This document shows, piece after piece, positions 47,634-55,939 of a stretch of 64,000 nt of DNA. The position numbers and the translations under genes were made by a program. The DNA lies in contig NZ_BCYZ01000002.1 of the NCBI RefSeq assembly GCF_001598455.1, positions 62,001-126,000 on the forward strand. The letters run 5' to 3'. Below the pieces are notes generated by a model. It had not been told where the DNA came from. It did not search any database and saw only the letters and a program-made list of their open reading frames with translations. Origin of the DNA: Sphingomonas pruni NBRC 15498 (GTDB lineage Bacteria; Pseudomonadota; Alphaproteobacteria; Sphingomonadales; Sphingomonadaceae). Within the stretch, counting starts at the first letter, position 1. The number at the start of each line of letters is the position of its first letter.

Positions 47634-48893
47634 TCAGATCGCCTTCATCACCAGGCTGGCATTGGTGCCGCCGAAACCGAACGAGTTGTTGAGCACCGCC
47701 TTGACCTGGCGTTCCTTGGCGACGTGCGGGACGAGGTCGACGCCGGCGCAATTGTCGCTCGGATTGTCGAGGTTGAGCGTCGGCGGCACGATCTGATCGC
47801 GCAGCGCCAGGATGCAGAAGATCGATTCGACCGCGCCGGCACCGCCAAGCAGATGGCCGATCGCCGACTTGGTCGACGACATCGACAGGTTGGCGATGCT
47901 GTTACCGAACAGCCTACGCACCGCGTTGAGCTCGAGCTCGTCGCCAAGCGGGGTCGAAGTGCCGTGGGCATTGATATAGTCGATATCGCCCAACTCCAGG
48001 CCGGACTTGCGCATCGCCATTTCCATAGAGCGGAATGCGCCCGACCCTTCCGGATGCGGCGCGGTGACGTGATAGGCATCGCCCGACAGGCCATAGCCGA
48101 TCACTTCGGCATAGATTTTGGCACCGCGCTTCTTGGCGTGCTCATATTCCTCGAGACACACGACACCGGCGCCTTCGCCCATGACGAAGCCGTCGCGATC
48201 CTTGTCGTATGGACGGCTGGCGCGCCACGGCTCGTCGCGGAAACCGGTCGACAAAGCGCGCGCCTGGCCGAAACCGGCGATGCCGATCGGGCAGATCGCG
48301 CCTTCCGAGCCGCCGGCGAGCATCACGTCCGCATCGTCCATCGCGATCATCCGCGCGGCGTCGCCGATCGAATGCGCGCCGGTCGAACACGCCGTGACGA
48401 CGGCATGGTTGGGGCCCATCAGCCCGTATTTGATCTGCACCTGGCCGGTGATCAGGTTGATCAGGCGGCCATGGACGAAGTGCGGCGAAACGCGCTTGGG
48501 TCCCTTTGCGGCGAGCACCAGCGATTCGCTTTCGATGCCCGGCAGGCCGCCGATGCCCGATCCGATCGAGCAGCCGGCGCGAAAGCGCTCTTCTTCGCTC
48601 ATTTCGGTCAGCCCGGCATCCTCGAGCGCCTGGCCGGCGGCATCGATGCCATAGACGATGAACGGATCGACCTGACGCTGGACCTTGTGGTCGACACGCT
48701 TGTCAGGATCGAAGCCATATTCGTGATCAGCCGGCTTCACTTCGCAGGCATAATTGCTGTGAAAGTCGGTTGCATCGAACTTGGTGATCGTCCCCGCACC
48801 CGATTTGGCCGCGATGATGTTCTTCCAGGCCGTTTCGACGTCCGCCCCCAAGGGGGTTACCAGGCCCAGGCCGGTCACGACTACGCGCCGCAT
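47634..48893 (-). CDS. fabF: Beta-ketoacyl-ACP synthase II
   Basis: 419 residues. Catalytic triad C169 (VTACSTGAH), H310 (INAHGTSTPLGD) and H347 (KSAIGHLLGGAG), thiolase fold. Elongates acyl-ACP with malonyl-ACP. Start MRRVVVTGLG at 48893. Downstream of acpP by about 118 bp. Confidence 0.97.
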   Translation of the reverse strand: MRRVVVTGLGLVTPLGADVETAWKNIIAAKSGAGTITKFDATDFHSNYACEVKPADHEYGFDPDKRVDHKVQRQVDPFIVYGIDAAGQALEDAGLTEMSEEERFRAGCSIGSGIGGLPGIESESLVLAAKGPKRVSPHFVHGRLINLITGQVQIKYGLMGPNHAVVTACSTGAHSIGDAARMIAMDDADVMLAGGSEGAICPIGIAGFGQARALSTGFRDEPWRASRPYDKDRDGFVMGEGAGVVCLEEYEHAKKRGAKIYAEVIGYGLSGDAYHVTAPHPEGSGAFRSMEMAMRKSGLELGDIDYINAHGTSTPLGDELELNAVRRLFGNSIANLSMSSTKSAIGHLLGGAGAVESIFCILALRDQIVPPTLNLDNPSDNCAGVDLVPHVAKERQVKAVLNNSFGFGGTNASLVMKAI

Positions 48894-49011
48894 GGTCTTC
48901 TCCAATCCAAGTCTCTTACAGCGAAACGGCCCCCCGGCCCTGGGTAACCCTGGGACGGGGAGCCGCTCGTTACTCTATACGCCCGCGACCGTCAGCCACG
49001 GAAAAGAGGGC

Positions 49012-49248
49012 TCAGCCCTGATGTGCGTCGATATAGGTGATCGCGTCGTTGACAGTCGTGATCTTCTCGGCGGCATCGTCCGGGATTTCGACCCCGAACT
49101 CTTCCTCGAACGCCATGACTAGCTCGACGATGTCGAGGCTGTCGGCACCGAGATCGTCGATGAAGCTAGCCTCAGGCGTCACCGAACCGGCTTCGACGCC
49201 CAGGTGCTCGACCACGATCTTCTTCACCCGGTCGGCAGTATCGCTCAT
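49012..49248 (-). CDS. acpP: Acyl carrier protein
   Basis: 78 residues, acidic. The phosphopantetheine serine is S37 in [13 protein letters not shown]. Carries growing acyl chains. An 89-bp gap upstream gives room for its own promoter (a weak TTGCGC / TACGTG pair on the minus strand at 49303-49331). The tail [18 protein letters not shown] is typical. Confidence 0.97.
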   Translation of the reverse strand: MSDTADRVKKIVVEHLGVEAGSVTPEASFIDDLGADSLDIVELVMAFEEEFGVEIPDDAAEKITTVNDAITYIDAHQG

Positions 49249-49337
49249 TCGTCAGCTTCCCTCTATTGTTTCCGGAGTCCACCCCGGGGAGTTTCCTGAA
49301 CGCACGTAGAACGCGAGGGGTGCCCGCGCAAGAGGCT

Positions 49338-49907
49338 CTACCGCTCGCCAAGGTCCAGCTCTCGCATTGGACGATCCTCGGCAAAGGCCGCCTCGGCTTC
49401 ATCCCGCAGGATCCAACCGGCGAACACGTCTCCGGTCGTTCCGCTCATAACGCCATCGTCCTCAGTCCCATTCCCGTCGAAACGGAACCCGTTACTCTCC
49501 AGGAACGCCTTGAGCTTTTCGGCGGCCGGCGATTCACCCTTCGCCGTTGCGACACGCTCCTCAAACCCCAGCGACCGAAAATATCCGTACAGTTTGTCGT
49601 AGGAGATGGCGCGCGACCCTAACGACGAATATTTCCTTCTGGCGTCGAGGACCTGGACGTCCGTGATGACATGCATGACCGCGGCGTTGGTTCGGTTTTC
49701 CGACCATTTATGGTTGGCCGCACATTTCACCAGCGCGTCCCTTAAAGAGGTCTTCGCCAGATCCTTGTCGGCCTGGCTACTCGATTCGTCGTTGAGCGCG
49801 GACAGTTTCTCAGGCGCCAGGTCATATTCGACGGCCGGGCAGTTGATCTCTTTACCGGCCGCAATGGGCCCTGCGGCCTGAAACGCGAGTGCAAGTAAAA
49901 TCAGCAT
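49338..49907 (-). CDS. Exported protein of unknown function, paralogue A in the fab locus
   Basis: 189 residues. A short signal peptide (MLILLALAFQAAGPIAAG), then INCPAV, ALVKCAANHKWSENRTNAAVMHV and a polar C-terminal half. Two cysteines could form a disulphide. GGAG precedes the ATG. The spacing of Cys, then a helix ending xCxxxxxWS, then an AAV helix is shared with the next gene upstream, so the two look like diverged tandem copies. No family recognised. It lies between fabG and acpP, where no such gene is usual. Confidence 0.72.
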   Translation of the reverse strand: MLILLALAFQAAGPIAAGKEINCPAVEYDLAPEKLSALNDESSSQADKDLAKTSLRDALVKCAANHKWSENRTNAAVMHVITDVQVLDARRKYSSLGSRAISYDKLYGYFRSLGFEERVATAKGESPAAEKLKAFLESNGFRFDGNGTEDDGVMSGTTGDVFAGWILRDEAEAAFAEDRPMRELDLGER

Positions 49908-49940
49908 TACCGCTCCATCTTAGCTGCCCCGTCCATCCGA

Positions 49941-50456
49941 TCATAGGCCGGCAAACTCTGCCGGATAAAATTCGATCGCTGCAAGGGCCGAGTAGAACAA
50001 CAGGAGGTGCCGTCGCATCCGCGCGTTGCTCGTTACCGCCGTTATGGCCGTCAGCGCGCCGGGAGACGCCTTTTCGATCAGGCTCTTGCGGTCCTGGATC
50101 GGCAAGGCGGCATAGGTTGCCGCGAGTTTCGCAGCGTCGAGGCCGTCGTTTCTCAGGGCGGCTTCGGCGCCCAATTTCGTCGCCCTGCCTTGGGTGTAGG
50201 AAACGGCAGCCTGGACGGCAGTAGGCGACCAATTTCCCGCTGTGCGGCAGGCGGCCCGCGCCGCGATCAACGCGTCGCGGTCGGCATCGAGCGCGCTTGC
50301 CGGATTGCCGCCCTTGTCGGCCGCGGCGACGACGCCGTCACCGATCCGCTGCATCGCGGCCGCGCCCAATTTCGCCTCGATACAGCCGATATCGCCCGGA
50401 GCCGCCCAAGCGGTGCCGGGAGCGAAGAGGGCGGCGGCGATCAGGATGGTCCTCAC
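49941..50456 (-). CDS. Exported protein of unknown function, paralogue B in the fab locus
   Basis: 171 residues from GTG overlapping the fabG stop as GTGA. Signal peptide 1-18 (TAWA|APG), then IGCIEAKLG, IAARAACRTAGNWSPTAVQAAVSYTQ, and a helical C-terminus ending FYPAEFAGL. Shares the Cys...Cys...WS...AAV pattern with the gene at 49338-49907. Function unknown; the overlap means it is translated with fabG. Confidence 0.75.
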   Translation of the reverse strand: MRTILIAAALFAPGTAWAAPGDIGCIEAKLGAAAMQRIGDGVVAAADKGGNPASALDADRDALIAARAACRTAGNWSPTAVQAAVSYTQGRATKLGAEAALRNDGLDAAKLAATYAALPIQDRKSLIEKASPGALTAITAVTSNARMRRHLLLFYSALAAIEFYPAEFAGL

Positions 50457-51193
50457 AGCATCGCCATCCCGCCATTAACGTGGAGCGTCTGGCCGGTGAC
50501 ATAGCCGGCTTCCTTCGATGCGAGATAGACGACGGCTGCGCCGATATCCTCGCCCGTGCCGAGATCGCCCGCCGGAATTCGGCCGAGCAACGCAGTCTTC
50601 TGTGCTTCGGGCAGGACGTCGGTCATCGCCGAGCGGATGAAGCCCGGTGCGACGCAGTTAACGGTAATGTTGCGGCTGGCCAGTTCCTGCGCCAGCGCTT
50701 TGGACATGCCGACCAGCCCGGCCTTGGACGCGGCGTAATTGGCCTGGCCGGGATTGCCGGTCGCGCCGACCACCGAGGTGATCGAGATGACGCGGCCATA
50801 ACGCGCCTTCATCATCGGCCTGGCGGCGGCGCGGACGAGACGGAACGCGGCCTCAAGGTTGACCTTGATGACCTGTTCCCACTCTTCGTCCTTCATCCGC
50901 ATGGCGAGGTTATCGCGCGTGACGCCGGCATTGTTGACCAGGATATCGAGCTTGCCGCCCAGCGCCTCGACCGCCTGTGGGACCAAGGCGTCGACCGCGG
51001 CGCCGTCCGACAGATCGCATTGCAGCGCGACATGATCGTCGCCGAGCGAAGCGCGAAACGCCTCCAGCTTGTCGGCATTCGATCCCGACACCGCGAGCCG
51101 AGCCCCCTGCCCGGCCAGAGCCCGCGCGATCGCCGACCCGATCCCGCCGGACGCTCCGGTGACCAATGCGGTCATGCCTGTGAGGTCGAACAT
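50453..51193 (-). CDS. fabG: 3-oxoacyl-ACP reductase
   Basis: 246 residues, short-chain dehydrogenase. Cofactor loop TGASGGIGS (12-20), NNAG, and the catalytic set S140, Y153, K157 (YAASKAGLVGMSKAL). NADPH reduction of 3-oxoacyl-ACP. Start MFDLTGMTAL at 51193. In the usual operon it follows fabD directly; here a 450-bp GxxExxY cassette lies between them. Confidence 0.96.
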   Translation of the reverse strand: MFDLTGMTALVTGASGGIGSAIARALAGQGARLAVSGSNADKLEAFRASLGDDHVALQCDLSDGAAVDALVPQAVEALGGKLDILVNNAGVTRDNLAMRMKDEEWEQVIKVNLEAAFRLVRAAARPMMKARYGRVISITSVVGATGNPGQANYAASKAGLVGMSKALAQELASRNITVNCVAPGFIRSAMTDVLPEAQKTALLGRIPAGDLGTGEDIGAAVVYLASKEAGYVTGQTLHVNGGMAML

Positions 51194-51209
51194 TTTTTTC
51201 TCCAAGAAT

Positions 51210-51623
51210 TTATTCGCGCAGAGGCGCGGAGGGCGCAGAGGGGTTGTAGTTGTTGACGAGGCGACGCACTCCCTCTTTCAGCGTCTCGCCACCAAAATTT
51301 ATAAGCAGCCCAACGGGCTGCTTGGTCAATCGCAAATAGGTCAGAAGCTGCTTGGCGTGAACCGGTGCGAGCTTATCGACCGACTTGACCTCCACGATCA
51401 GTCGATCATCGACCAGTAGGTCTATTCGGAAGGCTGCGTCGAACCGCATGCCATCGAATTCGATATCGACTGGATGCTGGCGAACGACCCTATAACCTAT
51501 TGCCAAGAGTTTCCCCGCCAGCACCGCTTCATAGACGCTTTCGAGAAGCCCAGGGCCGAGTTCACGGTGGATGCGGATCGCCAGATCGACAACGTCGCCG
51601 CTGATCCGATCGATATCCGTCAT
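51210..51623 (-). CDS. GxxExxY protein, PD-(D/E)XK fold
   Basis: 137 residues. GPGLLESVYE (23-32) is the family signature, and D68 with E78-V-K80 and Q92 form the expected PD-(D/E)XK nuclease-like core. Activity and role of the family are unknown to me. The last residues (SAPSAPLRE) are encoded by the inner part of a 28-bp inverted repeat whose other arm lies just upstream of the start, so the whole gene is boxed by the repeat. Base use is less GC-rich than fabD and fabG, suggesting transfer. Confidence 0.85.
   Translation of the reverse strand: MTDIDRISGDVVDLAIRIHRELGPGLLESVYEAVLAGKLLAIGYRVVRQHPVDIEFDGMRFDAAFRIDLLVDDRLIVEVKSVDKLAPVHAKQLLTYLRLTKQPVGLLINFGGETLKEGVRRLVNNYNPSAPSAPLRE
51213..51240. 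repeat. Inverted repeat, left arm of the GxxExxY cassette
   Basis: 28 bp, GCGCAGAGGCGCGGAGGGCG core, perfect inverse of 51632-51659. Overlaps the 3' end of the GxxExxY gene. Confidence 0.95.
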
Positions 51624-51631
51624 TCCGCCCT

Positions 51632-51659
51632 CTCTGCGCCCTCCGCGCCTCTGCGCGAA
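51632..51659. repeat. Inverted repeat, right arm of the GxxExxY cassette
   Basis: 28 bp, CGCCCTCCGCGCCTCTGCGC core, perfect inverse of 51213-51240. It ends directly against the fabD stop codon (51660-51662). Confidence 0.95.
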
Positions 51660-52598
51660 CTAAAAAGACTTAGCCAACGCTTCGATGTCGTCCATCGAGA
51701 TCACGCTCGACGCATCCACGTCCGGAACGATGCGTTTGACCATCGGGCTCAGCACCTTGCCGCCGAATTCGATGAAGCGCTCGACGCCGGTGTCGGCCAT
51801 GTTGATCACCGATTCGCGCCAGCGCACCATGCCGGTCACCTGTTCGACCAGCAGCTTGCGGATCGTGTCGACGTCGCTGACGGGCTGCGCCGTCACGTTG
51901 GCGAACACCGGCACCAGCGGCGTGTCGATCCGCGCGTCGGCGAGCGCCTTGTCCATCGCCTCGGCGGCGGGCTGCATCAGCGGGCAGTGGAACGGCGCCG
52001 ACACCGGCAAGGCAATCGCTCGCTTGGCGCCGAAGTCCTTGGCGATCTCGATCGCGCGGTCGATCGCTGCCTTGGCGCCCGAAATCACGACCTGGGACGG
52101 GTCGTTGTCGTTGGCGACGGTACAGACCTCCCCCTGCGCGGCGGCGGCAGCGATCTTCTCGGCGATCGACAGGTCGGCGCCAAGCAAGGCGGCCATCGCG
52201 CCCTCGCCTACAGGCACCGCCGCCTGCATCGCCTCCCCGCGGTGCCGCAACAGCAAGGCCGTGGTGGCAAGGTCGAGCGCCCCGGCGGCGCATAAAGCGG
52301 TATATTCGCCCAGGCTGTGCCCGGCGACGTAATCGGCCTTGTCGGCAAGCTTGAGCCCGCCTTCCTTTTCGAGCACGCGGAGCGTCGCGATGGCATTCGC
52401 CATGATCGCCGGCTGCGCATTGGCGGTCAGCGTCAGTTCGTCGGCGGGTCCTTCGAACATCAGCGCCGACAAATGCTGGCCCAGCGCCTCGTCGACTTCC
52501 TGGAAAACCTCGCGCGCGGCGGCACTGGCCTCGGCCAGCGCCTTACCCATGCCGACCGCCTGGCTGCCCTGGCCCGGAAATATGAAAGCGCGCATCAT
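51660..52598 (-). CDS. fabD: Malonyl-CoA:ACP transacylase
   Basis: 312 residues. FPGQGSQ at the N-terminus, nucleophile S95 in GHSLGEYTA and H204 in SAPFHCPLM. Loads malonyl groups on ACP. It ends at the edge of the inverted repeat. First gene of the fab cluster in this window. Confidence 0.97.
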   Translation of the reverse strand: MMRAFIFPGQGSQAVGMGKALAEASAAAREVFQEVDEALGQHLSALMFEGPADELTLTANAQPAIMANAIATLRVLEKEGGLKLADKADYVAGHSLGEYTALCAAGALDLATTALLLRHRGEAMQAAVPVGEGAMAALLGADLSIAEKIAAAAAQGEVCTVANDNDPSQVVISGAKAAIDRAIEIAKDFGAKRAIALPVSAPFHCPLMQPAAEAMDKALADARIDTPLVPVFANVTAQPVSDVDTIRKLLVEQVTGMVRWRESVINMADTGVERFIEFGGKVLSPMVKRIVPDVDASSVISMDDIEALAKSF

Positions 52599-52779
52599 CC
52601 TCTCCCGATTGAGGCTGCGGCCCTAGAAATGCCGCGCTCGTTACGCAAGTTCGGTCAGTCTGCTCCGGTCCTGCGACACTATGATACACAATCCCATTCC
52701 TCTCGCGACATCTCGACGACACCCGCTTCCCAGATTGGTCCTCGACGCCGTTCACGACGTCGACCGAATGGAGGTTACA

Positions 52780-53151
52780 ATGAAAAAATTGATCATCGCT
52801 GCGGCCGCCACATCGCTGCTGGCGAGCCCGTTTGCCATCGCTCCCGCATCCGCCGCGCCGCAGCGCCGCGAGGTCACCAAGGTGCACACCGGCCCCCATG
52901 GCCGCACCGTAGTGTCCAAGCGGGTCGTCACTCCCGCCCGTCCGCAATGGCGCAAGTGGAACAAGGGCCAGCGGTTCGACCACCGCTATGCGCAGAATTA
53001 TCGCGTGGTGAACAATTGGCAGCAGTATCGCGGCCGCCGCCTTTATGCGCCGCCGCGCGGCTACCACTGGGTGCGGTCCGGCAATGATGCCGTGCTCGTC
53101 GCGGTCACTAGCGGCCTGATCGGCGCGGTCATCGCCGGCGCCTTCAACTAA
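52780..53151 (+). CDS. RcnB-like exported protein
   Basis: 123 residues. Signal peptide 1-25 (ASA|APQ), then a basic region and WRKWNKGQRFDHRY, YRGRRLYAPPRGYHWVRSGNDAVLVAV, the RcnB pattern, and a hydrophobic glycine-containing C-terminal segment. RcnB of E. coli affects nickel/cobalt balance; many alphaproteobacterial members have no proven metal role. GGAGG (52770-52774) precedes the ATG. Confidence 0.85.
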   Translation: MKKLIIAAAATSLLASPFAIAPASAAPQRREVTKVHTGPHGRTVVSKRVVTPARPQWRKWNKGQRFDHRYAQNYRVVNNWQQYRGRRLYAPPRGYHWVRSGNDAVLVAVTSGLIGAVIAGAFN

Positions 53152-53163
53152 GCGCTCGCGCAA

Positions 53164-53194
53164 TTCCGGGCGGAACCTTGCTTTCCGCCCGGAA
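53164..53194. other. 12-bp perfect hairpin after the RcnB-like gene
   Basis: TTCCGGGCGGAA (53164-53175), loop CCTTGCT, TTCCGCCCGGAA (53183-53194). No T-tract follows. It may end the RcnB-like transcript or form part of the rpsF leader, which is a known site of S6:S18 autoregulation in other bacteria; I do not see a clear S6:S18 motif. Confidence 0.6.
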
Positions 53195-53322
53195 ACCTGT
53201 ATGGGAGCCGCCATCGGGGTGGAGGGACACGTTCTCTCCGCCCCGGTTGTTTTGAAGACGATAGCCGGAGGGGCGTTCCGCATGGTGCGGCGTCAGCGAT
53301 CGGCCAACGAAGGTAAGAAAGC

Positions 53323-53721
53323 ATGGCTCTTTACGAGCACGTGTTCCTTGCGCGCCAGGACCTGGCACAAGCGCAAGTGGACGCGCTGGCGGAAGCCGCC
53401 ACCAAGATCATCGAGGACAATCAGGGCAAGGTCGTGAAGACCGAGACCTGGGGCCTCCGCAGCCTCGCCTATCGCATCGCGAAGAACCGCAAGGCGCATT
53501 ACGTGATGCTCGAGATCGACGCGCCGGGTTCGGTCGTCGCGGAGCTGGAGCGCCAGACCCAGATCAACGAAGACGTGATCCGCTACATGACCGTCAAGGT
53601 CGACGAGCACGAGACCGGCCCGTCGGTTATGATGCGCAAGAACGAGCGCGATCGCGAGCGTCGCAGCGAGCGCGGTGAGCGCAACGACCGCGGTCCCCGC
53701 GGCGGTTTCGACGGCGAATAA
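53323..53721 (+). CDS. rpsF: 30S ribosomal protein S6
   Basis: 132 residues. [19 protein letters not shown] at the N-terminus, [19 protein letters not shown] and a basic/acidic tail ([14 protein letters not shown]) longer than in E. coli. Binds S18 in the small subunit. First gene of rpsF-rpsR-rplI. Confidence 0.97.
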   Translation: MALYEHVFLARQDLAQAQVDALAEAATKIIEDNQGKVVKTETWGLRSLAYRIAKNRKAHYVMLEIDAPGSVVAELERQTQINEDVIRYMTVKVDEHETGPSVMMRKNERDRERRSERGERNDRGPRGGFDGE

Positions 53722-53733
53722 GGAGCAACGACC

Positions 53734-53958
53734 ATGGCACGACCCTTTTTCCGCCGCCGCAAGAGCTGCCCGTTCTCCGCGAAGGATGCCCCCCGGATCG
53801 ATTACAAGGACGTCCGGCTGCTGCAGGGCTTCGTTTCCGAGCGTGGCAAGATCGTCCCCTCGCGCATCACTTCGGTGAGCGCGAAGAAGCAGCGCGAGCT
53901 GGCCCAGGCCATCAAGCGCGCCCGTCACCTGGGCCTGCTGCCCTACCTGGTTAAGTAA
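53734..53958 (+). CDS. rpsR: 30S ribosomal protein S18
   Basis: 74 residues. [32 protein letters not shown] and [11 protein letters not shown] are diagnostic. 12 bp after rpsF and 12 bp before rplI. Confidence 0.98.
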   Translation: MARPFFRRRKSCPFSAKDAPRIDYKDVRLLQGFVSERGKIVPSRITSVSAKKQRELAQAIKRARHLGLLPYLVK

Positions 53959-53970
53959 GGAGCGCCCGCG

Positions 53971-54585
53971 ATGGACGTTATTTTGCTGGAACGCGTCGAG
54001 AAGCTCGGCGCCATCGGCGATGTCGTGAAGGTCAAGGACGGGTTTGCCCGTAACTACCTTCTGCCGAACAAGAAGGCGCTGCGCGCCAACGAAGCCAACC
54101 GCAAGGTGTTCGAGGCCAACCGCGCCCGCATCGAGGCCGACAATGCGTCACGCCGTACCGATGCCGAGAAGGAAGCCAAGAATTTCGACGGCGTTTCGGT
54201 CACGCTGATCCGCCAGTCGTCGAACACCGGCCAGCTCTATGGATCGGTCGCAGTCCGCGATCTGGTCGAGGCTCTCGAAGCCGACGGCCACAAGGTCGCC
54301 AAGTCGGCGATCGTGCTCGCCAAGCCGATCAAGGCGATCGGCGTGTACGAGGTCAAAGTCCAGCTGCACCCCGAGGTCGCGGTGACCGTCAAGGTCAACG
54401 TCGCCCGCTCGCCCGAAGAGGCCGAGATGCAGTCCAAGGGCGTCGACGTCATGGCGCAGATGTTCGAGGAAGGCCGCGACGTCACCGGCTTCACCGAGGA
54501 TTACGATCCCAATGCCGAGCCGGGCGCGACCGCCGAGGCTCAGCCTGAAGCCGCTCCGGCTGGTGAAGAGGCTTCGGAAGCATAA
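53971..54585 (+). CDS. rplI: 50S ribosomal protein L9
   Basis: 204 residues. N-terminal VILLERVEKLGAIGDVVKVK and YLLPNKKALRA, a long connecting helix, the C-terminal domain (GQLYGSVAVRDL), and an added acidic tail of about 40 residues that is common in alphaproteobacteria. Confidence 0.97.
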   Translation: MDVILLERVEKLGAIGDVVKVKDGFARNYLLPNKKALRANEANRKVFEANRARIEADNASRRTDAEKEAKNFDGVSVTLIRQSSNTGQLYGSVAVRDLVEALEADGHKVAKSAIVLAKPIKAIGVYEVKVQLHPEVAVTVKVNVARSPEEAEMQSKGVDVMAQMFEEGRDVTGFTEDYDPNAEPGATAEAQPEAAPAGEEASEA

Positions 54586-54610
54586 GCGTTTCTGCTCAAG
54601 TCAAGAAAAA

Positions 54611-54646
54611 GGGCCGTCCGGGAAGACCCGGGCGGCCCTTTTCTTT
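54611..54646 (+). terminator. Rho-independent terminator after rplI
   Basis: Stem GGGCCGTCCGGG / CCCGGGCGGCCC (one G-T pair), loop AAGA, followed by TTTTCTTT. Confidence 0.92.
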
Positions 54647-55044
54647 GCGACCCTTGGGGGATCAGGGTCGGCTAGCGACGTACTGTGGGGGGATTCAGCA
54701 CGTCGAAACGCAGGCACTCACGACTGCCACCAGCGGCACCAGGGCAAACACGAACGGCAACACCTTCACGGTCAATTCCAGTTCATCAACAACCTTGTTC
54801 GCTGCTAGAAATGCGCACGGCGGCCCGAAGTTTCCAGGAGATGAACGGAAAAGTTTTTCTTCGGACGCGGAACATTTTGCTGCGCGCCAGTTCATCGGCC
54901 CGTTCTCGCTCATCATGCTGCTTTTGTGCGGTCGTCATAGTCCGGCGAGGGCCGACCCTAGAGTTCAATCAGTCTCTAAACCGGAGTTCGTTGATTTACC
55001 GCATGTCCCATTCATCCGTTGCCACTATCTGATCATTTCCGCCC
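54647..55044. other. About 400 bp with no confident gene
   Basis: Less GC-rich than the flanks. A minus-strand frame at 54695-54916 could give 73 residues with a hydrophobic C-terminus (VKVLPFVFALVPLVAVV), but it has no ribosome-binding site and no relatives I know. This is the downstream edge of the accessory patch next to mutL. Confidence 0.5.
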
Positions 55045-55542
55045 TTATCTCGATCCAACCTGGGAGCCGCTCGCGACAATCAGCTTCGTCGCATGCTCCT
55101 CACTGATCCCCAACAGGCCACCGATGTCAGCAGCCGAAATATTCGGGCGTTCTTTCCGCAAATCTTCGACCGTCCACAGGAGAGATGCGGCCATGGAGTT
55201 TAGAAATCGGCACGGCGTCGCCAGGGATTTCCCGACCCGGAGTACGCACTCATAGGAAATAAAAGTATCCGGCCACTTCCCGGTAGCGAGGATGTGAGCG
55301 GCCGCGACGGGTTGCAACCGTTCGAGAAAATGCTCGTCGTAGATGCGCTCTTCCTGCGCGACCAACCAGTCTTGTGCGCACACGCGGCACTTTCCCAGGT
55401 AGAGCCACCAGCGGTCGTCGCCCGCGCGTCGCACCTCTTCAACAGTCGCCAGAAACCTCTCATCGCGCTGCTGACTGTCGCCCATGGCGATATGCGCGAG
55501 ATCGGGCAGCGAAGCGCAGATACAGTCTCCGGCCATTCTCAT
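55045..55542 (-). CDS. Hypothetical protein, once coupled to mutL
   Basis: 165 residues from ATG 55542. CICASLPDLAHIA, RWWLYLGKCRVCAQDWLVAQEER with a CxxC pair, and a C-terminal helix-turn-helix-like segment (SAADIGGLLGISEEHATKLI). The CxxC-WLVAQEER block occurs in small proteins seen near polymorphic-toxin loci, so an immunity role is possible but unproven. The start was chosen because ATG overlaps the TGA of the displaced mutL end (ATGA at 55539-55542); a GTG at 55590 would read through that remnant out of frame. Confidence 0.7.
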   Translation of the reverse strand: MRMAGDCICASLPDLAHIAMGDSQQRDERFLATVEEVRRAGDDRWWLYLGKCRVCAQDWLVAQEERIYDEHFLERLQPVAAAHILATGKWPDTFISYECVLRVGKSLATPCRFLNSMAASLLWTVEDLRKERPNISAADIGGLLGISEEHATKLIVASGSQVGSR

Positions 55543-55589
55543 TTCCGCCCGAACAACTTCTCGATATCGCCGTGCGCCAGCTTCACCCA
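55539..55589 (-). pseudogene. Displaced copy of the last 17 codons of mutL
   Basis: On the minus strand this reads WVKLAHGDIEKLFGRK and a TGA stop, against WVKLALNDVEKLFGRK and TGA at the current mutL end (56064-56114). Only three residues differ, but most third positions do. Here the codons are GC-ending like the host (CTG, GCG, GGC, TTC, CGG); at the current end they are AT-richer (CTT, GCT, CTT, TTT, CGA). The two copies share the 11-bp sequence AGCTTCACCCA on the plus strand at 55579-55589 and 56104-56114. Confidence 0.85.
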
Positions 55590-55690
55590 CATGGAAGCAC
55601 GTTCAGTGCAATATATTCGGGAATTGGGTAGAAAATGGCCTCTTGCAGCCAACCCGATCAATGCGGTGCGATACGCGGGGGACCTAAGCA

Positions 55691-55939
55691 TCAATCGGGA
55701 TAAAACCGCGATCGTTCAGCCACTTCTCCCGTTCCCCTCAATTCGTGGGGGCCAAACGAGTATACCTTTTCGACATCTTCAAAGAAGACTCCATACCCTA
55801 AGACCTCTGTCGGCTCTGGGTCATTTCCATGGGGCTCATCGACATACGACTTACCAAGTATGTAGCCGAACTTTCCTGCTCGATCAGGAAATTCAGGGCA
55901 TGTGAGGATTTCGACCTTTTCGTAGAACTGCAACGCCAT
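55691..55939 (-). CDS. Imm31-like small protein (possible immunity protein)
   Basis: 82 residues from ATG 55939 with GGAG seven bases upstream. YEKVEILTCPEF, AGKFGYILGKSY, LGYGVFFEDVEKVYSF and the ending LRGTGE resemble the Imm31 immunity family of polymorphic-toxin systems. No toxin gene is near. It is the only gene inside the 525-bp segment between the two mutL ends, and it is less GC-rich than its neighbours. The family call is by pattern and not certain. Confidence 0.65.
   Translation of the reverse strand: MALQFYEKVEILTCPEFPDRAGKFGYILGKSYVDEPHGNDPEPTEVLGYGVFFEDVEKVYSFGPHELRGTGEVAERSRFYPD

Noticed and set aside
54695..54916. 73-codon minus-strand frame with a hydrophobic C-terminus
   Set aside because: No ribosome-binding site, no known relatives and unremarkable coding character; mentioned only within the gap description.
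55543..55590. GTG at 55590 as the start of the hypothetical gene
   Set aside because: That extension only reads the mutL remnant in a wrong frame; the ATG at 55542, which overlaps the remnant stop, is the natural start.
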